A stretch of 64,000 bases of DNA from NCBI GenBank assembly GCA_001664505.1, contig CP011806.1, positions 1,384,017 through 1,448,016 on the forward strand. Reading direction: 5' to 3'. This DNA comes from Acidobacteria bacterium Mor1. Lineage in GTDB: Bacteria > Acidobacteriota > Polarisedimenticolia > Polarisedimenticolales > Polarisedimenticolaceae. The translations under genes and the position numbers were made by a program. The notes under the pieces were generated by a model. That model searched no databases, was not told the DNA's origin, and saw only the letters and a program-made list of their open reading frames with translations. Every line of letters begins with the position of its first letter. Position 1 is the first letter of the stretch. This document shows, in pieces, positions 1 through 8,200 of the stretch.

Positions 1-27
1 TGCTCTATCCAGCTGAGCTACGGGTGC
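1..27 (-). tRNA. tRNA-Arg-like, 5' part only (window edge)
   Basis: The complement reads GCACCCGTAGCTCAGCTGG then ATAGAGCA, which is the acceptor strand, D-arm and start of the anticodon stem of a tRNA closely matching the tRNA-Arg(TCT) at 3500-3576. The anticodon lies outside the window, so the isotype is inferred from similarity only. A TAGACT -10-like hexamer sits upstream (complement of 42-47), and the same hexamer occurs to the right of the displaced tRNA half at 15982-15987. Confidence 0.8.
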
Positions 28-105
28 GTGCAAGTGATCGGAGTCTAGCATGGGGCCGGAGCTGTCCCGGAAGACGGCCCGTGGACACCACCGGCCCCCG
101 GGACG

Positions 106-1053
106 TCAGTTGACGCAGCAGCGGTGGCCGACGTCGCAGGCCGCGTCGATGTCGTCCCTTTCGTCCCCGGGCGTCCAGCAGGTGTTCTTGCAGATACCGT
201 CCCAGTGTTCGCCGCAGCGGGTGGGATCCGGGTCGCCGGACTTGCCCTCGCAGAACTCGTAGACGCAGTTCGCCACGCCGAAGGCGATGGCGTTACAGAC
301 ATCTGCCTTTGTCGGCGAGCGGATCATCCGGGTGAACCCGCAGACGAACGCGAAGGCCTTGTCCACCCTTCCTCCTTCACCGCAGCAGGCGGCGCAATCG
401 TCGAAGAAGAGATGGGTCACGCAGCGCCCGCCGCCGGCATCGGGTGCGACGCCACGGCAGTCATCGACCATCGACGGCAACACGCGGGCGAGGCGTAGCC
501 AACCGAAGACGAGGGTGCGCCAGGCGTTCTCCTCGGTCTCCGTGACCGCATCCAGGGCCGGTTCGAGTTGGGCCAGAACCGTCCCGAGCAGGCGGTAGAC
601 ACGCGACTCGGCGAGACGTGAGCAGTCGGCGATGTCGTGTCCGATCAACTCCAGCTCACCGGCCCGGGTCAGGCGGTAGCGCACCGTACCCGCCCCGGCC
701 ACGTAGACGCGGACTTCCCCGTCGGGGGTGTCGGCACTGCGGTGGACCAGCTCCACCTCGATCCGCTCGAGCCGATGCCAGGCGTTGAGGGTCGAAACCG
801 ACTCGCCGATATCGACCAGCCCGTCCAGCGGCCCCTCGGGGGTGCGGACATGAAAAGAGGCCGGGACGCGGGCTCCACTGGCCGGGTCGCGCTCGAAGCG
901 GACCTCGAAACCGGTAGATTCGCCCAGCTGCCCGGCCCCGACCTGCCCATCCACCACCTGCCCGGCCACCACCGGCAGCCCGGCCAGGGCCGTCGCCACG
1001 CAGACAAACCCCAGAACCAGCGCGGCCACCGGCCGCGAACGAGAGAACAGCAT
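106..1053 (-). CDS. Exported Cys-rich hypothetical protein
   Basis: A protein of 315 aa. I do not recognise the family. The start is set at 1053 because GGAGGT lies five bases before this ATG; the frame extends nine codons further upstream without such a site. The N-terminus (MLFSRSRPVAALVLGF...) is a typical Sec signal peptide. The middle is a generic globular region. The last 100 residues hold a dense cysteine cluster (CRGVAPDAGGGRC, DDCAACCGEGG, CNAIAFGVANC, CEGKSGDPDPTRC, CKNTC) and the protein ends in a CC pair, which suggests a disulphide-stabilised extracytoplasmic domain. It lies downstream of tRNA-His on the same strand and could be read from the tRNA promoter. No function is assigned. 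Confidence 0.75.
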   Translation of the reverse strand: MLFSRSRPVAALVLGFVCVATALAGLPVVAGQVVDGQVGAGQLGESTGFEVRFERDPASGARVPASFHVRTPEGPLDGLVDIGESVSTLNAWHRLERIEVELVHRSADTPDGEVRVYVAGAGTVRYRLTRAGELELIGHDIADCSRLAESRVYRLLGTVLAQLEPALDAVTETEENAWRTLVFGWLRLARVLPSMVDDCRGVAPDAGGGRCVTHLFFDDCAACCGEGGRVDKAFAFVCGFTRMIRSPTKADVCNAIAFGVANCVYEFCEGKSGDPDPTRCGEHWDGICKNTCWTPGDERDDIDAACDVGHRCCVN

Positions 1054-1189
1054 GCGCACCTCCGCAGGAGGCTCAGGCACGGGACTCCGGGAAGATTGGG
1101 CGCCGCAGGCGCAGGGTCACCCGGTTGGGTTGTTCGGGGACAACTGGGGGGTTCGGGGACCGGCAGGGCCGGGAAAGGGGCGCGAGGTG

Positions 1190-1266
1190 TGGGGTGAGTG
1201 ACGGGGCTTGAACCCGCGACCCCCAGAGCCACAATCTGGTGCTCTACCAACTGAGCTACACCCACC
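1190..1266 (-). tRNA. tRNA-His (GTG)
   Basis: A full cloverleaf on the complement: acceptor GTGGGTG pairs with CACTCAC, the anticodon loop is TTGTGGC with anticodon GTG, and the T-loop is GGTTCAAGCCC. The G at 1266 is the extra G-1 typical of tRNA-His and it faces C73 at 1193. The CCA end is encoded (complement of 1190-1192). Confidence 0.96.
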
Positions 1267-1305
1267 ACACGTCTTGCGCGCTCCGGAGGACCGGAGCAAC
1301 GCGAG

Positions 1306-1334
1306 ATTATAGCGCGCCGGGAGAAACGGTCCAA
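1306..1334 (-). promoter_or_regulatory. sigma-70 promoter of tRNA-His
   Basis: On the minus strand TTGGAC (complement of 1329-1334), 17 bp, then a perfect TATAAT (complement of 1306-1311), ending 39 bp before the tRNA 5' end. It may also serve the exported protein gene at 106-1053. Confidence 0.8.
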
Positions 1335-1433
1335 CCCGGGCGCCGGACGTGACTTCAGGCCCTTGCGGGGGTCATTTAACCTCTAGGCATTGAACCGGGA
1401 TCCGAATCCGGCATCCGCATAAAGGAGAAACCC

Positions 1434-1637
1434 ATGAGTGTGGCCAAGGTAACCGAGATCATCTCCTCCTCGTCGAAGGGCTTCGACGCCGCCGTCGAGC
1501 GGGGCATCAAGCGCGCCTCCAAGACCCTCAAGAACATCACCGGCGCCTGGGTCGAGAGCCAGAAGGTGGTGGTCAAGGACGGCAAGATCACCGAATACCG
1601 GGTGGTGATGAAGGTGACCTTCATCCTCAAGGACTAG
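1434..1637 (+). CDS. Dodecin family flavin-binding protein
   Basis: A 67-aa protein over the complete dodecin length. Dodecins form hollow dodecamers in the cytosol that bind stacked flavins or coenzyme A and act as flavin buffers. The sequence starts MSVAKVTEIISSSSKGF and continues into an amphipathic helix, then GAWVESQKVVVKDGKI, the family core; Trp39 corresponds to the flavin-stacking tryptophan. The strand pattern ends VVMKVTFILKD. A strong AAGGAG site lies just upstream of the ATG. The gene converges on the glycerophosphodiester phosphodiesterase gene and their 3' ends overlap by 11 bp. Confidence 0.95.
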   Translation: MSVAKVTEIISSSSKGFDAAVERGIKRASKTLKNITGAWVESQKVVVKDGKITEYRVVMKVTFILKD

Positions 1638-2616
1638 TTCCACCCCGCCCGGCCCAGGCCGGGCCGACATGCTCGAGGCGGTCGGTCCAGACGCCGACCC
1701 CCTCGGGCAGCTCCCTCACCGCCGACGCATCGTCGAAACCGGTCGAGAACCCCTCTCCTCCGTAGTCGCCGAGGAGCACCACCCTGCTGCCCGCGGCGTC
1801 CATCCGGCGCACGAAGCGATGGGGCCAACCCCAGAGCCAGGGGGCGACGTTGGCCGGAATGGTCAGCAGGCTGTCCCGGCAGGCTGCAGGGACGTGGCCG
1901 CTCCAGCCGAGGGCGATGTAGCGGCCCAGGCAACGCTTCAACTGCGGCCGGGTCACCGATCCGAGTTCGGGGTGAACCGCGACTACCGGCCCCACCGATC
2001 GTGGCCCTCCGGTCAACCAGATCTTTCCACCCCGCCCCGGCTGAAGTACCGCCAGGCGCCGGGCCATCAGCTCTCCCGAGGCGGCCTCACTCCCCTTCAT
2101 GTCGATGACGAAGTCCCGATCGGGGAAGGCGTCCAACACCTCTTCGAGAGACGGCATCATGCCGCCCCCCTTGCCGCGAAAGGGAAAGGTCTCGCCACCG
2201 TCGGCGGTGTAGCCGTAGCCGATGTCCAGTTGCTGCAGGTACTGAAGCGACTGCTGCCGGGTCACGCCGCTTCCGTCGGTGCGGCAGTCCAGGGTCCAGT
2301 CGTGAAAGACGGCGAAGCGCCCGTCGGTGGTGGGGTGCACGTCGAACTCCACCGCATCAGCACCCAGACGAAAGGCGGCCTCCATCGAGGCCAGGGTGTT
2401 TTCAAGCAAGGCGTGGTCGGTTGCGACCATCCGGGCGGCGGTGCAGGTCTGCCCGGTGAGCCCTTCACGGTCGAAGTCCTGAGCCAGGCCGCGATGGGCC
2501 ACGAGGTAGGCCCTCGCCTCACCGGGTCCGGCGATCCAGGAACTGTTGATCAGCCAGATCGCGACGACGGCGATGGCGACGAGTACAGCTAGGCGTTTGA
2601 TCCATTTGCGCAGCAT
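1627..2616 (-). CDS. Membrane-anchored glycerophosphodiester phosphodiesterase (GDPD)
   Basis: A 329-aa protein with an uncleaved-looking N-terminal hydrophobic segment (about residues 9-27), so the catalytic domain should face the periplasm. GDPD enzymes hydrolyse glycerophosphodiesters to glycerol 3-phosphate and an alcohol using a divalent metal in a TIM barrel. The catalytic residues are visible: His41-Arg42 (LVAHRG), Glu72-Asn73 (ENT), Glu90 and Asp92 (EFDVHPTTDG) and His105-Asp106 (VFHDWTLDCRTDG). The length is usual for the family. The exact substrate is not predictable. The 3' end overlaps the dodecin gene, convergent. Confidence 0.92.
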   Translation of the reverse strand: MLRKWIKRLAVLVAIAVVAIWLINSSWIAGPGEARAYLVAHRGLAQDFDREGLTGQTCTAARMVATDHALLENTLASMEAAFRLGADAVEFDVHPTTDGRFAVFHDWTLDCRTDGSGVTRQQSLQYLQQLDIGYGYTADGGETFPFRGKGGGMMPSLEEVLDAFPDRDFVIDMKGSEAASGELMARRLAVLQPGRGGKIWLTGGPRSVGPVVAVHPELGSVTRPQLKRCLGRYIALGWSGHVPAACRDSLLTIPANVAPWLWGWPHRFVRRMDAAGSRVVLLGDYGGEGFSTGFDDASAVRELPEGVGVWTDRLEHVGPAWAGRGGTSP

Positions 2617-2853
2617 GATTCCCCCCGAGATATAGGGGATCCATCCACAGCAGATGTCGTGCCAGAGCTGGGATCAGCCAGGCGCTCAAGCGCCTGCAAG
2701 AAAAGCGCCTTCGAATGTTCCGGCATCGGTTGGGTTGGGGTAATCAGTGTGGGCCGAGCGACACAATGTGTCTCAATAGCCACTACCGAGCACCAAATGA
2801 CCGAATCGACTCGGCTCTCGGCTTGAGAAAACAGCCCGGCCCGCCGAGTTGAG

Positions 2854-3282
2854 CTAGCTGCGTTGATCCCAGCCGACTACCACACCGTCCTCAACCGTGA
2901 CGCGAAGGCGGTACCGGTTTCCACCTTCATGGCCGTACTTCCAGATTTCCTTGGACTTCGTCTTGAGCAACTTCTCATCCTTCGCAGCTGGCGAGCCCAA
3001 GGACTCTAGAAGTTGGTCCGCCGTTTCACCCTGCCACATCACTTGCCCGATAATGTCGTTGACAACTTGCTCGTCGTCGTACTTCGCCATCAGGAGCGCG
3101 CGGCGCTTTTTCCGAGAAGAGGACTGCGCCCAGTACACAAACACGAAAAGTGCCACCACCGCCACGGCGGGAACGACCCACCCTACGGTGTCGACCACTG
3201 CCTTTCCGAGCCAATAAATGAAAACAAAAGGCACAGCGAGCAAGATGCAACCACCTAACAACTTGTCCTGAGCTTTCGCCAC
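2854..3282 (-). CDS. Small membrane protein with BamE/DUF2845-like tail
   Basis: A 142-aa protein. Two closely spaced hydrophobic segments (about residues 10-27 and 31-50) are followed by a basic SSSRKKRRA stop-transfer sequence and a soluble C-terminal region. That region (GQVMWQGETADQLLESLG ... EIWKYG ... YRLRVTVEDGVVVGW) has the pattern of the small SmpA/BamE-like or DUF2845 domains: a helix with T..QL...LG followed by strands with W.YG and a V.V.(D/N)G.V.GW ending. These domains occur in many small envelope or mobile-element-associated proteins of unknown role. No operon partner: the next genes on both sides are more than 200 bp away. Confidence 0.75.
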   Translation of the reverse strand: MAKAQDKLLGGCILLAVPFVFIYWLGKAVVDTVGWVVPAVAVVALFVFVYWAQSSSRKKRRALLMAKYDDEQVVNDIIGQVMWQGETADQLLESLGSPAAKDEKLLKTKSKEIWKYGHEGGNRYRLRVTVEDGVVVGWDQRS

Positions 3283-3499
3283 AGTTCGTGCTCCTAGGGT
3301 TGTGGCAAGGGACCGAGGAACCGTCCCGGGTGCGCAGTTGTTTGCATCAGTGTATCCCGAGTCAGGGCTGATAGAGCCGACGGACTTCCCGATCGGCCCG
3401 GGGATCGACGCCGACCACCGCTAAGAGGCCTCACGGCCCGGTACGGTTAGGCGACCCGGGCGACGATCGTACGCAAATCACTCTTGAGTCGGGTTTGGC

Positions 3500-3566
<67 letters not shown>

Positions 3567-3580
<14 letters not shown>

Positions 3581-4199
3581 GGATAAGTGGAGCGTTGACG
3601 GCGAGTTGGGAGGACTGCCTGGATTGCTGCTCCCGGCCCTGAGTAGGAGTGTCCACCGGGGTGTCCAGCTCACGCATCGCCGCATCGACCGCGGCCATGC
3701 TATCCACGAGGTGTTCCGGTCGCAAGTGAGCGTAGCGGAGCGTCGTCTGCATCGAAGTATGGCCCAGGATCTCTTTCACCTCGGCAAGCGGGCTCCCTGC
3801 CTGAACCATCCAGCTCGCAGCCGTATGGCGCAGCGTGTGGAAGGTCGCGTCCACGAGACCCGCTGCTTTCATCGCTGCCTTCGCTTGTTTGGAGATCCGG
3901 TTTCGGGCTTCCCGGCTTGCGTAGGACACCCCGGCTGCATCTACGAACACCCAAGGCGTCCTCAGGTGCCGAACCACGCCATCGAGCACCTCCGCCGCTG
4001 TCCGATTGATGGGCACGGCCCGCGAACAACCAGTCTTGTTGTCCGAGGTCACGTTTATCAGCCCTGATCGCCGGTCAATATCGTCCCAGCGAAGCTTCGC
4101 CAACTCGCCTAGCCGCATTCCAGTCGAAACAGCCAGAGCATCGGTCGCAGCCGCGAATCGTCGAGACTGTCGACCCGATTGTTGACCTCGCCGCCACAA
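3567..4199 (-). CDS. Tyrosine recombinase (integrase), catalytic domain only
   Basis: A 210-aa protein that contains the entire catalytic domain of a phage-type integrase and little else. Catalytic residues are all present: Arg29 (STGMRLGEL), Lys55 (DNKTG), His121 and Arg124 (HTLRHTAAS), His147 (ILGHTS) and nucleophile Tyr156 (TLRYAH). Full-length relatives are usually 300-400 aa with an N-terminal SAM-like core-binding domain, and that part is missing here. No continuation of it is recognisable upstream, where a repeat-rich non-coding stretch begins. The stop codon TAG is tRNA positions 8-10 of tRNA-Arg, so the gene overlaps the tRNA by 10 bp. It is probably a degenerate or non-autonomous integrase. 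Confidence 0.88.
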
Positions 4200-4432
4200 T
4201 CAGAATCCGCGATTGTCGATTGTCGGGGCCGTCTATTAGGACAAGCAATCAGACAATCTCCGTAGCTAGGCCACGACTTGGATTGTAGAGACGATTGTCG
4301 CTATCGAGCTGGATTCTTTGAAGCAATCACCAGTCTGGCGCGCCGTTTAGCGCGCGCCCAGAAAAGTGGTTTGCAGCGCTCAGGCCTGACAATGGGTGGG
4401 CGATGCCCCGGAAATGTCGAGCCGCGTTGCCT

Positions 4433-4453
4433 ATGGCGCGCTTCGCGCGCCAT
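4433..4453. repeat. Perfect hairpin ATGGCGCGC-TTC-GCGCGCCAT
   Basis: A 9-bp perfect inverted repeat with a three-base loop in the non-coding region of the island. A second GCGC-rich inverted repeat (imperfect) lies at 4335-4361, and CTGGCGCGCC recurs at 4531. No T-tract follows, so it is not a standard terminator. Confidence 0.6.
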
Positions 4454-4554
4454 GCAGCCGAAAAGAATGCAGCATGACGAACGCACCGGAACGACCGAAT
4501 GGCTAGCGTGGCCACACGCGCGTGAACGGCGCTGGCGCGCCCAGATATGGCAAG

Positions 4555-4597
4555 AAAAGTGCCCAGGACGGCCTCAGAAGGCTCTTGGGCGCCTTTT
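4555..4597 (+). terminator. Possible rho-independent terminator
   Basis: AAAAGTGCCCA at 4555-4565 pairs with TGGGCGCCTTTT (4586-4597) apart from one position. The right arm ends in a T4 tract. It lies before the HTH gene, so it would insulate the gene from upstream transcription. Confidence 0.4.
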
Positions 4598-4671
4598 CAG
4601 TCCCTCCGAGCGGAGCAGCGGCCGGATTGGCCGCGACGCCCTCAGAGCCTCCCAGGAGCCCCAGTGACACG

Positions 4672-5103
4672 ATGACAACGACCACAGCGCAATCGCCGAG
4701 CCCGTCTCCCACCTCGAAGCCTCGCCGCACCCGGGCAGCCAGGCGAGCCCGCGACCTGCTCATCGCCCACCTCATCATGGCGGGCGTGAAGGATGCTGAG
4801 ATTCGAGGGGCCGTGGGCGTGTCGCCGCGGCACTATCGGCGGATCATAGCGTCAAGCGGGTTCCACGAGATGTTCCTCACAGTTGAGCACGCAGTCAGTG
4901 TGGCGATGAGCAAAGTGATCGTCGCTGAAGCAGCGGCGGTCCTGGTCGGGCGAGGCAACTACGGACAGTCGATTTTGCCTGAACTGCTTCGCTGCTCGCG
5001 GCAAGCGCTCTTGCAGCAGTGTGCGGAGCCGGAAATCACTGGCGCGCCACAGCGTGCGAGTTCGCGGGCCTCAATCGGGAGGGCGTCCGTCCCTAAGGGG
5101 TAG
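4672..5103 (+). CDS. Small HTH-containing island protein
   Basis: A 143-aa hypothetical protein. The start at 4672 is chosen because AGGAG lies 15-19 bases upstream, and the additional 50 N-terminal codons of the open frame overlap the terminator-like hairpin. A Ser/Thr/Pro-rich leader is followed by a basic stretch (KPRRTRAARRAR). Then comes a helix-turn-helix-like segment (LIMAGVKDAEIRGAVGVSPR, continuing HYRRIIAS), the pattern of resolvase-type or terminase-small-subunit-type HTHs. The rest is helical and Ala-rich. It could regulate the island or be a phage remnant; neither is shown by the sequence. Confidence 0.55.
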   Translation: MTTTTAQSPSPSPTSKPRRTRAARRARDLLIAHLIMAGVKDAEIRGAVGVSPRHYRRIIASSGFHEMFLTVEHAVSVAMSKVIVAEAAAVLVGRGNYGQSILPELLRCSRQALLQQCAEPEITGAPQRASSRASIGRASVPKG

Positions 5104-5270
5104 CAGCAGGACTTGACCGCTCGCGGGGAAGATACCGCGTTCCCGGGAGAATCTCGCCAGATCCTCTAAGGCACATGGTAGAGTCTCGTCAAATCCTTCG
5201 GTCTTGTGATCGACACGATGGCGTCATCGGGCACGAGGCTGCTTACCGAGTTGGAACGAAGGGGACTAGT

Positions 5271-8200
5271 ATGGCCAGGCTCCCAAAACGAAAAACCTTG
5301 GATGTCGACCCGCGAATGACGCGCCCTCTGTGGCACACCCTGGTTTGGGTTGCCCTTATGGCGATCGGCCTGACGCCGATTTGCGCGAATCAGGACCTCG
5401 ACGGCCACGTCGCGCACGACCGTCTATCAATCGTGGCACAGGCCCCAGGTACTCCCCAAGGCTCGACGTTCGAGAGTTTCTCGAACAACGAAAACGTGTC
5501 TCTGTTCAACGGGAATCTTTCGGTCGTTCACGCGAGCTCTCCCAGCTACCCGCTCGATGGCGATGCAACCCTCGGCTTGATCAGGGCGTATAGCTCAAAA
5601 AACGCGATCTATGACTTGGTCAAGACCCAGGCGTGCCCGTCGCGACTGTGGGAACACAACATTGCAGGCGACAGTTGGGTTGGCTTCGGTTGGACGATGC
5701 ACCTGGGCAGGTGGTTCCACAAAAGCACAGACCTTCCGCCGGACCCGGTGTGCAACCCACCTAGCCCGGTGATCCCCCCTGAACCCTACAACAGCTCCGG
5801 GCAAATATTCGAGATCCCCAATGGGACAAGGTTCGATGGTTCCCAGGCGACGCCCTTGCTTGAGTACCATCCGCAGCCTTTCAACACAGCCTCGGATGTT
5901 TGCGCCGACAGATGCGATTGTGGTGTCTTCCCCGACATCGACGCCGAGTGTCAGCTGGACTGTCATGAGTGCCAGCAGAACAACTACTTCGAGTATCCGC
6001 ATTGGGACATTCGGTTCCCTGACGGAACCGTGTATCGAACGATTGATGTCCTGCCCTACGACACCTCGAACCCGGCTGAATTCATCGAAAACTACGGACG
6101 TGCCGGTTGGTATACCAAGGAGATCCTAGACGCCAACGGGAACTCCAATGTGAAGGTGACCTATTGGGGCGAAGACGAGGCCGCGTGCATCGCTGAAGTC
6201 GGAGGGACTACATGTCCATTTCCCGAGGCGATTCGAAGCGTGAAAATACGGCGGGAGGGTGCACTGCCTCCAGGAGCTGACGGTGATGGGTTTCTAGAGG
6301 TTGTTTGGACTGACCTAGGGCCGAATACGAATCCGGCGAGCGCGGGCCGACTCGCCAGCTTGCATGCGCTTGGGTTCCAGGGGCAGGTGGTTAGCTACGA
6401 GTTTTCGTACCAAACTGCCACAATCGATGGTGTCACCGTGAGCCTGCTCGAACGGGTAGACCTACCCAGCATAGACGGCACACCAGCAGGCAGCGTTTCC
6501 TATCAATACACTGATGCTCCCATAGGAGACGGGCTGAACACTATCGAGCCGAGATACGGCGTCATGCTTGACGAGATCACCTATCCGACCGGCGGAAGAT
6601 CCACCTATCAATACGCTCAGTATATCGCGGGACGTCTGCCCATCTTCCCAGGCGTAGCTCCCCCGCGGCGGCGGGAGTTCGGCGTAGCATCGCGAACCGT
6701 ATATCCATTCTTGGACGATCCAGCAACCGCCGCAGACGAGTCAACCAGTAGCTACACTTGGAGTTGGTCAAGGGAGTTCGATGCCGAAGCGGCTCAGACT
6801 CCTGAAGGACCTTTTTCCGGGGACTGCGCCGATCCCGTGACACAGGACTTCTCTGTCACGAAACCTGATGGAACAAAGAAAATCGTTGAGTTCACGGGCC
6901 ACCCCTGCGAAGCCGCAACCATACCCTCGCCTGGTTTGGTCGCGCGCGAGACATTGCAGGACGCCGCCGACAACCCACTTCGAACGACAACCAACGAGTA
7001 CGATACCGCCCAGCTGATCGCAGGAAAACCCCATTCGATCACCCGATCGAAAACCGTTGTTTTTCACGACGATACCGGAACGTGCTTTGGGGCAACGGGA
7101 GCTGGCGGTGCGCACGAACGTTCGATGGTGACCTACAACTACGGTCGCACCACCGAGAACTCATGGAGTACAAGGCTAATTCTAGGCGACTACCTGGACA
7201 ACAAGCTGCTCACCTACACAAGCTACTCAACTGAGCCGTGTTTCGCAGAGAATCACATACTTGGCCGATACGATTACGTCTCCAACTTTGACGACTCGTC
7301 TGCTCAGAACCGTCAGGACGCGTTGTATGAGTTCAATTGCGACGGCTCATTGAACTGGCAACGCGAGATTCCTGAGTGGAGGGACTACTCGTTCCCGCAA
7401 ACCGACCCTACCGACTACGCGACTTGGGATGATTGGACTCCAGGGACCACTGAGCCGCAAGCAACGGCATCTGACGTGGTCGCAACCTATGCATACAGTG
7501 CCGGGGGCAACCCCACCGAAATTCACCACAGTGGAGGCGACCCTTATCCAGGAGAAACTGACACGTCGACTTACGCCGCTCAGTTCACGTGGGAGAACGG
7601 TCTAGGCAAGACATTCCGAATGGGAGATGGCACAAGTTGGCTGACCTACGATTCGGAGCTAAGCGCCTCCGACCCTGCGGGCTTCGTCACTAGCTCACAA
7701 GAGCCTAACGGGATAACCGCCAGCTTTTCGTATGACTCATTGGGTCGCGTCTCCACGATGTCAGCACCGGCCCCCGAGCACCCGCAACGGTTCTACTATC
7801 CGAGCCTAAACCAGGCACTCCTGATTCAAGGCGGATCGGCTACCACATTCGACAGCTCGGATGATACGCAGAATTACAGCGAACTCTTGTTCGATGGCCT
7901 CGGTAGGGTTTCGAAAACGCGCATGGTTTTGCCTGCGGGCGGCTCCTACGTCATGGCAGCTCAGATAAAGAAGCATGATCAGATGGGAAGGCTTATCTTT
8001 GAGTCTGAATGGATCGAAGAAGCCCAACTATCTTCCCTTGCCACCCGTACTTGGGCATCCTCAGCAGGTGATTATCAAGTTGACGTTGTCTTGCACCCAA
8101 CTACAGGAGAGCCTTGGGGCAAGGTGTTCTTCTACGGGGAGCCGAGCGTGGCCCCCGCCGATGCCGGGAACCCCTTGCGGGCTGCGGTGGACCCACTTGG

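Larger units (their letters stand above)
4200..4671. other. Non-coding island region with repeats and hairpins
   Basis: No convincing gene. The left 100 bp, together with the last 20 bp of the integrase frame, hold seven copies of GATTGT/ACAATC (4177, 4196, 4211, 4218, 4253, 4281, 4293). Further right are GC-rich hairpins: an imperfect one at 4335-4361 and a perfect 9-bp stem with a TTC loop at 4433-4453. A terminator-like hairpin lies at 4555-4597. This may be the remains of the integrase promoter/N-terminus plus regulatory sites. Confidence 0.6.

Noticed and set aside
1117-1334. Short minus-strand proteins over tRNA-His
   Set aside because: They translate through the tRNA (SSVGRAPDCGSGGRGFKPRH-type peptides are the usual tRNA artefact).
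4200-5270. CRISPR array in the repeat-rich non-coding region
   Set aside because: The repeats are six-base motifs at irregular spacing, with no conserved 24-40-bp repeat or spacer periodicity.
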